A stretch of 64,000 nt of DNA from assembly GCA_034336665.1 (NCBI GenBank), contig CM067576.1:16179960-16243959 (forward strand). Direction: 5' to 3'. A model generated the notes under the pieces. That model did no database searches, was not told the DNA's origin, and saw only the letters and a program-made list of their open reading frames with translations. Positions 1 through 11,077 of this stretch are shown here, one piece after another; the stretch's first letter is position 1, and each line of letters starts with the position of its first letter. Both the position numbers and the translations under genes were made by a program. Origin of the DNA: Luscinia megarhynchos (Eukaryota; Chordata; Aves; Passeriformes; Turdidae).

Positions 1-175
1 TGGATAACTAGGCCTTAAAAGACCTTGTAACAAGTGAAATACACCACCATTTCTTCATTTTTAGCTTATTAGCTAGAAGTGCTGTGGCACTCACTGTACT
101 ATAGATAAGAATTAATAAACAACTGAGTCCCATCATGAAACTCCATCTCTCATGTTTTATTCCTGACTCTGACAG
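1..175 (+). mobile_element. LTR-A remnant (endogenous retrovirus), 3' part
   Basis: The window opens inside an LTR of the family called LTR-A here. It has the same 3' third as the fuller copies at 37831-38373 and 59838-60383: a stretch around gccttaaaagaccttgtaac, then gctagaagtgctgt, then an AATAAA at 114-119 and a tail ending in ctgactctgacaga. The 5' part lies outside the window. No retroviral coding sequence is attached. Confidence 0.75.
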
Positions 176-1386
176 AAGAGGAAAAAAGAAGATGAAAATG
201 AATACGTGACAGTGTCCCAGGACACTGACCCCACCTGTGTGTCTGGGCAGAGAGGGAAATACAAATTCCTGGGCTTACACAGCACGGGGGTGGATACCAG
301 CAGAAGGACAACTGGCCACAGCTGCAGGCTTTGCCCACATCCTTCCTAAAAATAAATTATGGCAGGCCCAGGAGCCACAGGAGTGTCTGTGGGCGTTGTA
401 AACACCGAGGAATTTACTCTGTGAGTGTGTGTTGTGTTGTAGTGGATCCAGGAGCAGGTGCTACCAAGCACCAGTGGGGCTGTGCAGATAAACAGTGATG
501 GACTCTCTGCTCATTCATGGAAAATGTGGGAATGGGCACGTGGAGATGCCAGGCAGGGCTGCTGGACAGGCTGCAGCTTCTCAGTGACAGGAGCAAGAGG
601 AGCAGCAGAGGGAAGTGCCGCTGAGGGAAGTTTAGGAAATAATTACAATTCTCACTCCCATTGCCATCCCAAATGCAGCACCAGGGTGAAGCCAGCAGTA
701 GTATTTGCTTTGCCAGGTGTGCTTCCACGCGTTTTGCAGGTGAATTATAAAGTTGTAACAGTCTCTGGGCTAAAATCCCTCCTTCTTCTGACTGGGTTGT
801 ATTTGTTTGCCTGTTCAGTATTGAGTAGTAGTGATTCCTCCCACAACTCCTGCAGCATGTGGAGGGTGGAGCTGCTCTCAGCTGCCTCCCCAAGGCCTGG
901 GGAAGGTGTGAGTGGAGCCCTGCAGCCTGAAAAATCACAGCAGCCTCTGGAAATCTATTGGAGGTCATCACTTTGAAGGAATAACCATAATCTAGTGACA
1001 GTGTTCTCCTAAGAGTGAGAGCTGCTGGGCTTTAATGTGGGCTGTGAATCTCTGAGTGCAGGAGGAGTTGTGCCAGTGGAGGAGCTCTGCTTCTCACAGG
1101 ATTTCCCCCTGCCAGATCCTTGGGGCTGAACAGCTCAGATCACCAACTTCTGCCACATCCTGGGGAGCCTGGGAGAGAAGTTGCCTTTTTGGGGAGTATT
1201 TGGGGTGGTGGTTTGTGGGTTTGTGGGTTGATGAAGGCCACACCAGTCCCCAGCCTGTTTGTGTGGCTTTGGCTCAGCAAACACCTTGCAGGGAACCACA
1301 GAAGCCCAGGAGGGGCCAGACTGTTTCATCTGTCAGGTTTGACCTGGTGGGTCGTGAAACAGAAAAGATTGAAGACAACTTAGGGG
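176..1386. other. Unannotated PCDHG intron or upstream sequence
   Basis: I see no exon, RNA gene or clear repeat here. Both strands carry medium-length open frames (for example 414-971 minus and 458-976 plus), but they have no recognisable domain and overlap each other antiparallel, as expected by chance in GC-rich DNA. Because PCDHG constant exon 2 lies at 10989, this is most likely intron 1 of the constant region. Confidence 0.5.
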
Positions 1387-1800
1387 CTGGAGCGTGTCCA
1401 GGGCATGGAATGGAGCCCCAGGAGAGGCTGAGGGAGCTGGGAAGGGCTCAGCCTGGAGAAAAGGAGGCTCAGGGGCCCTTGTGGCTCTGCACAGCTCCTG
1501 CCAGGAGGGGACAGCCGGGGGGGCTCTGGGAACAGGAACAGGGACAAGAGGAGATAAAGGCCTCAGATTGCACCAGGGGAGGCTTAGATTGAATATTAGG
1601 GACAATTTCTTCTCTGAAAGGGTGCTCAGGTGTTGGAACAGACTGCCAGGGCAGTGGTGGAGTCTCTATCCCTGAGGAGATTTAAAAGTTGTGCAGATGT
1701 GGCACCTGGGGCTTGGGTTCGTGCTGCAGCTGTCAGTGCTGGATTGATGGTTGGACTCGATGATCTCAGAGGACTTTTCCAACCTGGCAATTCTGTGTTT
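1387..1800 (+). mobile_element. CR1 LINE fragment, sense orientation, 3' end
   Basis: The order of blocks follows the 3' end of avian CR1: ctggagcgtgtccag, a gagaggctgagggagctggg block, a block about gcctcagattgcaccagggg, then gaacagactgccagggc, gagtctctatccctgagg and a terminal ggactcgatgatctcagagg with the usual cttttccaacct end. It is a 5'-truncated, dead copy, which is typical of bird genomes. Confidence 0.85.
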
Positions 1801-3072
1801 AATTACTGGGGTTTCCTATCAACCCTGCACAAAGGGCTGTCAGGCTGCTCAGAGCCTGGCTGTGCTCTGAGCACGGGCTGCAGGAGCTGCTTTGATGCTG
1901 GGAGCAGGACTTGTCCCTGGATAACTCCTCTCCCTCTTCCTGCAGAGCTGATCTGATCAAGGGATTGGAAGCTGAAGGTTTTTGTAGAGATGTGTCCTGT
2001 CCCACCCCACCTCCCTTTCCACAGGAAACCACAGAGCTGTTCCTCTCTGCCACCTGTGAGCACTCCTTGCAGGGTGCTGCCTTTTGTCTATTAACAGCCC
2101 AAAGCTCAGCAGATTCAGTATCTGGGCTTCTTTCTACCCTCAAGTAGCCTTTTAAAACTCTTTCCTTCCCTTTTTGGACCATTTTGGGTCAATAATCCCT
2201 TTATTTGCATTTGTCATGGCCCTTGAAGCCTGAACCCCCCAGAGCCTGCCAAGTGGGACAAAAGCTGTAAAAAGAAAAGGAAATATTCAGGTGATGGGAG
2301 TGTTTCTCATTGTGGAGAGCCCCCAAGAATATCAGGGGTTTCATCACCGGTTTTATGTATAGAAAAGCTATTTTAGGTGATTTAACAGGTGCTACATGTA
2401 TTGGTTTAATTTTTCTCTCTCCATCTGCTTCCTGCACAGCTGAGCACATGCCATGGCTGGCTGCAGAGATGGATCTGAAAAATAGGCACAACAACCTTTC
2501 CAAAGAATTTCTCAAAATATCCTTCCTGGCATGTCTGGGACACTGGTGGTGGCAGGATGGCCTGGGGGAAACAATTACTGGTCTGGGCTCTGTGTCCTTC
2601 AGGAAGGTTGGAAGAGTTCTAGGGAAGGGACACTGCTCTGATCCCACTTTTGGGAACATTGTGGGGGTTTTGTTCTGCCTTTACCCAGCAGAGCAGCAAT
2701 CCAGCAGCTCCACAGGCTGGAAGAAAAGGCTCTGCAGTGCTTTGGGAGGCTGGAAAACTTCCCTCCCCCCCCACCACTCACACTTCCTTGCTAACATTTT
2801 CAATTGCATCTTTGCGAAGTCATGATCTTAACGCTGGGCTTCATCCAGGCTCCCTGCAGGGCTCGTAATTGCATTACAGAAGCGGACGGGAATGCGTGGG
2901 AGCCGAGGGGACGTGGGGGAAGGGCCGGCAGCATCCTCTGCCAGGGAGGGGAGGACGGGAAATTGTGGCAATTCTGGGGCTGGTACCGTTTATTTGGTTT
3001 TTTTTTTTTTTTTGGAGGCTGAGGGAGGGTGGTGGGCAGCGGGATGCTGGCGTGGGGGAGTAGGACAGGGGG
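1801..3072. other. Unannotated intronic stretch
   Basis: No gene is recognised. A T run lies at 2998-3013. The segment 2790-2890 is less repetitive and AT/GC-balanced, with gtaattgcattacag, and might be a conserved element; nothing more can be said from one sequence. Confidence 0.4.
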
Positions 3073-4104
3073 ATGCTCGCCCTGGGGTCTGTCCCCAAGG
3101 CTCGGGGCTGTGTCCCCAAGACTCGGGCTGTGTCCCCAAGGCTCGGGGCTGTGTCCCCAAGACTCGGGCTGTGTCCCCAAGGCTCGGGGCTGTGTCCCCA
3201 AGGCTGGGAGCCCGTGTCCCTAAGGCTCGGGGCTGTGTCCCCAAGGCTCGGGCTGTGTCCCCAGGGCTCGGGCTGTGTCCCCAAGGCTCTGGGCTGTGTC
3301 CCCAAGGCTCGGGCTGTGTCCCCAAGGCTCGGGGCTGTGTTCCCCAAGGCTCGGGCTGTGTCCCCAAGGCTCGGGATGTGTCCCCAAGGCTCGGGCTGTG
3401 TTCCCCAAGGCTCGGGGCTGTGTCCCCAAGGCTGGAGGCTGTGTCCCCAGGGCTCGGGGGCTGTGTCCCCAAGGCTCGGGGCTGTGTCCCCAGGGCTCGG
3501 GGCTGTGTCCCCAGGACTCGGGCTGTGTCCCCAAGGCTTGGGCTGTGTCCCCAGAGCTCGGGGCTGTGTCCCCAAGGCTCGGGCTGTGTCCCCAGGGCTC
3601 GGGGATGTGTCCCCAGGGCTCGGGATGTGTCCCCAAGGCTCGGGCTGCGTCCCCAAGACTCGGGGCTGTGTCCCCAAAGGCTGGGGCTGTGTCCCCAAGG
3701 CTGGGGCCGTGTCCCCAAGGCTCGGGGCTGTGTCCCCAAGGCTCGGGCTGTGTCCCCAGGGCTCGGGCTGTGTCCCCAAGGCTCTGGGCTGTGTCCCCAA
3801 GGCTCGGGCTGTGTCCCCAAGACTCGGGCTGTGTCCCCAAGGCTCGGGGCTGTGTCCCCAGGACTCGGGGCTGTGTCCCCAAGGCTCGGGATGTGTCCCC
3901 AAGGCTCGGGCTGTGTTCCCAAGGCTCGGGGCTGTGTTCCCAAGGCTCGGGCTGTGTCCCCAAGGCTCGGGCTGTGTCCCCAAGGCTCGGGGCTGTGTCC
4001 CCAAGGCTCGGGGCTGTGTCCCCAAGGGCTCGGGATGTGTCCCCAAGGCTCGGGCTGTGTCCCCAGGGCTCGGGATGTGTCCCCAAGGCTCGGGCTGTGT
4101 CCCC
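3073..4104. repeat. Minisatellite, 20/21-bp unit, about 50 copies
   Basis: The unit is gctgtgtccccaaggctcgg with an optional extra g, so copies are 20 or 21 bp long. Variants include ccaaggct versus ccagggct, and gatgtgtcc versus gctgtgtcc. A block with the rare gctctggg variant at about 3283 recurs at about 3778, which suggests an internal duplication of roughly 0.5 kb. Because the unit has no stop codon in most frames, it creates open frames of 300-620 codons on both strands (for example 2990-4855 minus and 3073-4650 plus). These are artefacts of the repeat. Confidence 0.95.
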
Positions 4105-5924
4105 GCACGCCTCGAGCACAGAGGAGGCTCAGCACCGGCAGGGACGGATCTGCTCCCTCCCACTTGTCACTTTGCCAGCCTGGGAATGTTCGGGCTGAGA
4201 TTTTACTGCTGCTGCTGCCTCCGGCTGGAGCCGTGTGTGGGAGGCAGCGAGGGGGATGGGGAGGAAGGAGAAGTGCAGGGGGGCAGCCTGAGGCGAGCAG
4301 AGGCCGCTCGGGAATGGGGCTGGATAGTGGGTTTGAAGATAGCCCCGGTTCTGGGGGCTGGGTGCTGCCCGGGAAATTGGGAACAGCATCCAGGGCTGGC
4401 GGGTAAATGCGGGGTGAAAGGAGGAGAAGCAAATCCCAGTCACATCCCCTTGCCCCGAGTGGAGAAGCCGGGACCACGGGCTGGGAGAGGTCCTGGCTGG
4501 GAGAGGGCACTGCCAGAAATAGGAGCCAGAAAGCCCCGAATAAGAGAGGAGCAGGATGCTGAGGGTGTCCCGGGAAAACCTCCACCCCGAGCATTGCCCA
4601 CAGCCCTGCCAGCGCCTCCGAGTGCCGAGGTCTCGTCCTCGGGGCACTGAGCTGCCCTCTCCATCCCCTGGGGCTCTGACAGCGCTGCTCTGGCACGAAT
4701 AAACTCTCCCAGTTTGTTGTGGCGCTGCTGTGACTCGTGTTTCCAGCTGCAGAGCAAGGAAAACAATTTTTCAGGAATCCATCGGGCGATTGTGCGAATA
4801 AATGTTTTCGAGGCCTTTGGCTGCCATAGTGACGAGCTCCATGGCAACCCCGCAAGGAAATGAATAATTCCTGTGCTCGAAGCGGAATAATTTTGTGCTG
4901 GAAGTGGAAGATGAACAGGGACCTGATGGCTGAGGTTGCTGCAAATTAGCTGATGAGCAAAGCAGCCAAGTGCCCCCCGGTGTGTGTGCTTGTGGCAGCT
5001 CTTGGTAACGGGGCAGGGTTGGGATGCGGATGGATGCAGTGGGGCTGCCAGAAAAGCCTTTTGTCTGGTTATTCCATGATTTCCATCTTGAAGGCAGCTC
5101 CAGATCGTGCAGAAGCTGTACCTGCCTCTCCTGACCCAGGAGCTGGTCTGTGCTCCGTGTCCACCCCGCCCTGGAGCCCCTGAAGATGCTGCACCCCCGG
5201 CTTTGTCTCAAATGTGGCTTTGATTCCTTCTCTCCACTTCTAGCTACGCTGGAAGCATTCCCAAAAATGAAAGCCAGCTCTTTTCTGAGCTTTGAAGTGT
5301 AGAGTAGAACTGAACAGAGAGAGAGAAAAAAAATCTATCTTATGGGGGATGGGCTTTTAGAAAAACACCCGATTGAATCAACAGCATTTGTATTAAAACC
5401 AGCGAGTCCTTGGAGTATTTCCATAGGATCCAGCCCTCCCATTCCGGGCAGGCTCCCTGCAGCAGCATCCAAAGCTGGGGACGAGTGGGGAGCAGTGGGA
5501 AGGGGGGTTCAGGGGCGTTCTGGGGTGTGCCCACCCCGGGCAGGGAAGGCTGCTCATTGTTGAGTCGGTGATTCACAGCTGTGACTCACAGCCCCATCCT
5601 ATGGGCGTGGAAGGCAGCCAGGTCTGGCCATCAGCTGTGTGCATTCTCCTCTGTGAGAAGTTATTTTTGGATGTTTTTAGATTACAGCCCTCGGGTTTTT
5701 TTTTTCTGTGCCTCTGAATTCTGGATGATTGCGCTGCAAGTAATTGAGACACTTCAATTTCCTGCTTAGAGAAGTGAGTTCAATACCTTTTTTTTTTTTT
5801 TTTTTTTTTGCAATGCTAAGGCATTTCTAAAATAGCTTTGCTACGTGGCGTCATGAAGAGCAGGCATGCAGCTTTGTGCAAAATTCGGGAACACTGGGTG
5901 CAGTAAGGGTGAAAAAAAGGACAT
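4105..5924. other. Unannotated intronic stretch with poly-T
   Basis: No gene or clear mobile element is recognised. A 22-bp T run lies at 5788-5809. The part at 4740-4960 is rich in unique-looking sequence without repeats. Open frames that enter from the neighbouring minisatellite continue into 4105-4855 by chance. Confidence 0.4.
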
Positions 5925-6235
5925 AGGGGTGTCAGGTTGAACATGAATCACCAGTGCACCCTCGCTGTGATGGAGGAAGGTTTTACTGGTCAGGTTGTAG
6001 CCAGCAGGACAAGAAGTTGCCCTCAGTTCTCCTGTGGCACTCACAGATCCACACCTGGAGCACTGTGCCCAGTTTTGGGCTCCTCACTGCAACAGAAGCA
6101 GGACCATGTGAGAGCCACGAAGGCAAGGTGGGAAAGGCTGAGAGAACTCCTTCTGCTTGGAAGTGTGGGACCTAGGAGCAGTGCAGGACCCTTAAGGACC
6201 CTTCCAACCCAAACCATTCTAGGATTCTGTGATTT
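5925..6235 (+). mobile_element. CR1 LINE fragment, sense, diverged
   Basis: The middle reads cctggagcactgtgcccag followed by ttttgggctcctcactgca, which is the CR1 block preceding the long 3' tail. It then jumps to the terminal cttccaacccaaaccattct and ends in gattctgtgatt. An internal deletion separates the two parts. Confidence 0.75.
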
Positions 6236-7769
6236 ATGCCCCTCTTCCAGTCTGATTTTGTGATCTCAAAGGGAATGAAGGGGGTGTAGGGCTTTGGGTG
6301 TGCCCCAGACCATGGGGTAATGGAGGGGCTGGTGAGGCTCATGCCAGGAGCTTTAGTGTTCATCCCTCACCAAAACTACAAGGAAGGAAAAAGGGTCTGA
6401 ATTGCTGCCCATCCTGAGCTGGTGTGCACAGTTCTCCGTCCCTGGGACACACAACTCTAAACCAGGAGCTCGAAACAGCCTGAGCAAGATCCATGTTTCT
6501 TGGGCCGTGCACTCGGGAGGGTTGGACTGTGCCACTCAAACCCCTCCCAGGCTGCAGGGATTGCCCAGACCCTTCACCCCTTCCTTTCCAACCCATTCCA
6601 GGCCGAGTCTGGTGCCCAGTGGTGCCAGCTCTCCTGTCTGTGCCTTCCTGCAACCCTGGGGCCAAGGGCTATTGGGGTGGGGAGGGAGCTTGGTGGGGTC
6701 AGGAGTTCTGGTGCAGGTGAATTTCCTGGCCACACCATGAGCCTTTCCTTCTGTGCATTCCCATTTTCATAGGACACGGAGGCTGTGACAGGAGGCAGGA
6801 GGAATTTCTGTACAGGGAAGCCTGAAGGAATTGCCTGAGGAGGGAAGAGTTCTTTTGGGAGGTGGAAAATGTGATGCTGGCACTGCCACGTCAAAGAGGG
6901 AGCTGAACCTGAAACTCTGATTTCAAAATAGAGTTGAAACCACCGGAACTTATTACAACTTATTACAACTTAAAAAAACCCACCCAAAATGTATTTGGCA
7001 CTTTCTTGTGCTTTGCCTCTCCCCATCTCTGGGTGCCACCATCACGTTAGGGCAGCTCCCAGAGCCAGGATCAGCGGCTGGGAGGCTCGGGGATATTTCT
7101 GAGCAGCTTTCCCGAAGCCCTGAAAAACCTGGAAACCTCATCTTCCAGCTGGGGGTGGGGCAGGGGCTGCTGGGGTTAACGGGTGGCTGAACGGGTTGTG
7201 GTTTGCAGTGGAGTTCAGGTTCCTAAGTCCTTTATTGGATCTAGCCCGGGGCTCTATTCCCAGCCCTGCTGTGACATTAACAGGTCACTGAGCCCCAGGG
7301 CTGTCCCCACCTTGTCCTGGCACGGCACCGAGCACCGGCGGAGTCTCGGCAGAAGCATCGCGCAGGAATCAATCCGGGAGGCCAGCACGCCTCACTTTTG
7401 GATTTTTTGAAAGCGTGCCAGCACGCAGGGCAGGCAGGAGGGCTGGAAATGGTGCCCAGGGTGCGCTGGGACACTCGGCAGGTATTTCAGGGTTCTGCCG
7501 GCAGGGTCGTGCCGGGGCAGCTTCTGCTCCATTCGTGGTTATTTGCATCCTCTGAAAGATTAACTGGTGTGAGAGCAGCGCCTGCGCCCGGCTGGGGTGG
7601 ATCCGGCACGGGATACAGAAGGGGAGGGATGGTCCTGTGCTCCTGGCTCAGGTCCTGCACGTCTTTGGGCAAGTCGTTAAAGACCAGATTTTCTGCAGAG
7701 CACCTGGCAGTGTCTGCACAGCATCCTTACGGTCAGGTATGGTGTTTCAAAGGGAGTTTGGATGTATTT
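6236..7769. other. Unannotated intronic stretch
   Basis: I see no gene and no clear repeat. A short direct duplication, acttattacaacttattaca, lies at about 6952-6971. Open frames here are short, overlapping and without recognisable domains. Confidence 0.4.
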
Positions 7770-7945
7770 TCAAAATTCCAGAGTGGTTTGGGTTGGAAAT
7801 GATCCCACAGACATCTCATTTCACCCCCTGCAGTGGGCGGGGACACATTACACTATCCCAGGCTGCTCCAAGCCCTGTCCAGCCTGGCTTGGGACGGTTC
7901 CAGGGATCCTTGGACAGCTTCTCTGGGCACCCTGTGCACAGGCAA
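7770..7945 (-). mobile_element. CR1 LINE fragment, antisense, 3' end
   Basis: It contains ggtttgggttggaaatgatc, then cccctgcagtgggcgggg, caggctgctccaagccctg and cttctctgggcaccctgtgc. This is the reverse complement of the CR1 3' end, so the element lies on the minus strand. Confidence 0.85.
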
Positions 7946-7974
7946 GTGTGGGGTTACGACCTCCGGGTGCTCTA

Positions 7975-8870
7975 GGCACCAACTTTGTTATCTTCTAAAA
8001 TGAGCAAAGCAGCTAATAGTTGCTAAAAAGCTATTTATTGCAGAAGCACATCAGTCTCAAAAAGCACAGTCACAGACATTAAAGTCCCTGTTAAGTTTTA
8101 GTTTAAAGTCTCAAATAGAAACAAAAGCTGTTTCCAGAAGTCCCAGTAAAGCCAATGTTGCTACAGCAGCTCCTGTCTTCTTCTCAAGTGTTGACAACAA
8201 ACAAAAGCAAAAAAAAACCATAGCAAAAAAGCAGAAAAGACACTAACTCTCCCCAATACTAACTCTTACATAAAATCTTTTTAACAAAAGCTGACGCAAA
8301 CTCAGACTACCACTTCTTAACTTATTACAATTTTAGTTTTTTAACACGCTAAGTTACATATAAACTATGCATACAGCTTATCTTGTTCTATCTGAAAAAT
8401 ATTCTTACTGTAACTCTATTATGTCTAAGTACTATCTACAACTACAGTCCTAGAGCCTGTACTGAAAACATTAGTATGTTTTTCAACCTTCACTAAAACT
8501 CGCACTTCTACTTTAGTATTTAAACTTTTCACTTACTAAAAACACTAAAGCTCATACCAAAACTTACTAACTTACTTACCTATTCTCAAACTTTAACTTA
8601 CACCTCTACCTTATGTGTGACTTAATATGCTTAAACCTGTACAAGCTTTAATTCAATCCCCACAGTCTAATTTCTCTCTTAAAAATTCAAAGACCCCCAA
8701 CTCACTGACTGCAACAGGGAAGAACTTCACAGGGATGCTGACAGCTCTTGGGCACTCAAGGCTTCTCTCCGTGCAGAGCTTTGATGCAGCTATGAGGTCA
8801 CTGTGGCAGCTACAACAAGAACGTGCCTGTGGGTACATCCCAGTTGCAGAATGCCCACCCTGAGCTTGTT
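7975..8870 (-). mobile_element. LTR-B, probable endogenous retrovirus LTR
   Basis: This AT-rich block stands out from its GC-rich surroundings. Near its left end is gctatttattgcag, which gives a minus-strand AATAAA. The part around ttttagttttttaacacgct, then acatataaactatgcata, then tgttctatctgaaaaatatt matches the fragment at 23375-23625, so this is an interspersed family. I saw no gag, pol or env coding sequence. Confidence 0.6.
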
Positions 8871-8926
8871 CTGTGTGTGAGGGGCACTCACAGGGGGATG
8901 CTCAGCAGGCTGTGAGGAGCCCATCT

Positions 8927-9190
8927 GCTGAGGAGGAATTCAGGGGCTGAGCAGGAATTCAGGGGCTGAGCAGGGAATTCAGGGGCTGAGCAGGAATTCA
9001 GGGGCTGAGCAGGAGTTCAGGGGCTGAGCAGGAATTCAGGGGCTGAGCAGGAATTCAGGGGCTGAGCAGGAGTTCAGGGGCTGAGCAGGAATTCAGGGGC
9101 TGAGCAGGAATTTAGGGGCTGAGGAGAAATTCAGGGGCTGAGCGGGAATTCAGGGGCTGAGGAGGAATTTAGGGGCTGAGTGGGAATCTG
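8927..9190. repeat. Minisatellite, 19-bp unit, about 14 copies
   Basis: The unit is aggaattcaggggctgagc (19 bp). Copies vary at the gaattc site (ggagttc, ggaattt). It runs directly into a second array that has the same period. Confidence 0.95.
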
Positions 9191-9755
9191 GTGTCTGAAC
9201 AGGATGTGGAGATCTCAGCAGGGCTTCAGGATCTGGGCAGGGTGTTGAGATCTGAGCAGGGTGTTGGGATCTGGGCAGGGTGTTGAGGTCTGAACAGGGC
9301 ATCGAGGTCTGTGCAGGGTGTTGGAGTCTGAGCAGAGTTTTGAGGTCTGAGCAAGGTGTTGGTGTCTGGGCAGAGTGTTGGGGTCTGAGCAAGGTGTTGG
9401 TGTCTGGGCAGGGTGTTGGGGTCTGGGCAGGGTGTTGGGGTCTGGGCAGGGTGTTGGGGTCTGGGCAGGGTGTTGAGGTCTGGCAGAGTTTTGAGCTCTG
9501 AGCAGGGTGTTGGGGTCTGGGCAGGGTGTTGAGGTCTGGCAGAGTTTGAGCTCTGAGCAGGGTGTTGGGGGTCTGAGCAGGGTGTTGGGGTCTGTGCAGG
9601 GTGTTGGAGTCTGAGCAGAGTTTTGAGGTCTGGGCAGGGTGTTGGGGTCTGAGCAGGGTGTTGGGGTCTGAGCAGGGTGTTGGGGTCTGGGCAGGGTGTT
9701 GGGGTCTGGCAGAGTTTTGAGCTCTGAGCAGGGTATTGGGGTCTGGCAGCTCCTG
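9191..9755. repeat. Minisatellite, 19-bp unit, about 30 copies, G-quadruplex prone
   Basis: The unit is gggtgttggggtctgggca (19 bp) with common variants tctgagca, tctgtgca and ttgaggtc. It shares the ctgagcagg core and the period with the array at 8927-9190. Within 9400-9480 successive perfect units give runs of three or more G separated by 2-4 bases on the + strand. Frames of 200-240 codons on the minus strand are repeat artefacts. Confidence 0.95.
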
Positions 9756-10672
9756 GGCTGGGACCACAGTGGAGGAGGAGGCCACCTCTGTGCCTTGTAG
9801 CCTGGTGCTTTGAACACTTTCTTGGGAAATGGGGAAATGTCTCTTCATGGGAAGGGCTTTCCAAGCCCCCATCCTCCTGTCTCACTTCAAGAGAGCTCCC
9901 CGCTGCAGAAGCAGGGCAGCCTCATCCCAAGGCAGCCTGCACACAGGCAAAGGGTAAATCCTGGCATTCCAGTGGCTGGAAAGGGCTGTGGGTGGTCAGA
10001 GCAGGGACTGGGAGAGGAGACAGCGGTGATGTGAGCAGTGAGGGCATTCAGGGACAGAGCAGAGGGGACCCCAGGAAGCTGCTGAGGTGTTCAGGAAGTG
10101 TGGAGGCTCTGGAGGGGCTCTGGGAGCACAGCCCTGGCCAGTGAGGGGTGGCTGAGCACAGCTGACACCTGGCAGACATGAAAGCAGGGCTTGTTAGCCT
10201 GCACACAGAGCAGTGATTGTAGCCTGGGCCACAAAGCCTCCTCAGCCAAAGCCTGTCAGCATCCCCCAGGCTTTCCCAGGCAGATCTGTGGTGCTCAGCA
10301 CCCCCAGCAGCCAAGGGGAACCGAGGCAGATGCCCAGATGCTCCCTGCTCTCCTCTCCCTGCTGCTCCAGCCTCCCCAGGACTGATCTGGGACTCTTTTC
10401 AGAGTAAATTCTGTGGTGCCAGGCAGCTGCTCCGTGGTGTTCCCAAATCTCACCACACCATGGGGTCTTCTCACCCTCCATCACATGAATGAAGCTGCAG
10501 AATGGAGTTGTAACCTGGAAGAGCTTGAAAGGTGCATCCACTCCCAGCCTGCAGAAGGACACAGGATCTGGTCCTACAAGGGTGCATCTGCACCTCTGGG
10601 CCTTTAGGACTGCAGGTTTTATAATATTGCATTGTAATTTTGGCAGTGGATTACATTATATCCCATGGCAGG
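9756..10672. other. Unannotated intronic stretch
   Basis: No exon, RNA gene or clear repeat was recognised. Constant exon 1 of PCDHG was looked for here and further left but not seen. Confidence 0.4.
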
Positions 10673-10732
10673 GGGCTGGAAATAGATGATCTTCAAGTTC
10701 TCTTCTGACCCAAACCATTCTGTGACTCCACA
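10673..10732 (+). mobile_element. CR1 LINE terminal fragment, sense
   Basis: About 60 bp resemble the extreme CR1 3' end: agatgatcttcaagttctct followed by gacccaaaccattctgtgac. It lies about 260 bp upstream of PCDHG constant exon 2. Confidence 0.6.
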
Positions 10733-10988
10733 CTGGTGGGATTTTGAGGAGATGAGATGCTTGGTGTAGCCTCTGAATGCAGCAGGAGTTAGGAAGGTGC
10801 TGCTGGAAGCACCACTGGAGTCCCCAAGTGCTTTTGTGGTTTTTCTTCAAGAGCCTGGTGAGGAATGGACACCTCTGAAAGGCTCTTGGCTCCTGAGTGC
10901 TGTTTAGGAGGATCTAAAGCATGCACTGGTCCAACCCACTCCTCCTGACTGAACTGGAGTAACTTCTGTTTGTTTTCTTTTCCCACAG

Positions 10989-11077
10989 CTCCCAGAATGG
11001 AGAGGAAGCTGGAGCCTGGCCCAACAACCAGTTTGACACGGAGATGCTCCAAGCCATGATCCTGGCTTCAGCCAATG
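10989..11077 (+). CDS. PCDHG (constant region): Gamma-protocadherin constant exon 2
   Basis: This 89-bp internal exon encodes part of the cytoplasmic tail shared by every gamma-protocadherin. After one base completing a split glycine codon it reads [10 protein letters not shown], then [19 protein letters not shown], then the first base of a split glutamate codon. This is the typical vertebrate PCDHG constant sequence. In the cell, each variable exon carries a promoter and is spliced to the three constant exons; the proteins are homophilic adhesion molecules at neuronal membranes that help neurites tell self from non-self. The acceptor is strong: a pyrimidine-rich stretch with tttgttttcttttcccacag ending at 10988. 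The donor begins at 11078 with gttggt, which has the invariant GT but departs from GTRAGT at +3 and +4. Frame and phase join exactly to exon 3 (GAA across the junction). Constant exon 1 was not found in the window, so this is a partial gene. Confidence 0.97.

Noticed and set aside
2990..4855. Open frame of 621 codons on the minus strand, and similar long frames on both strands
   Set aside because: It consists of a repeated GTQPEPWGHSPSLGD-like phrase from the 20/21-bp minisatellite. Several frames are open at once on both strands, there is no domain, and nothing suggests a splice structure.
8927..9755. CRISPR-like array
   Set aside because: Repeats are contiguous with no unique spacers, and the genome is animal.
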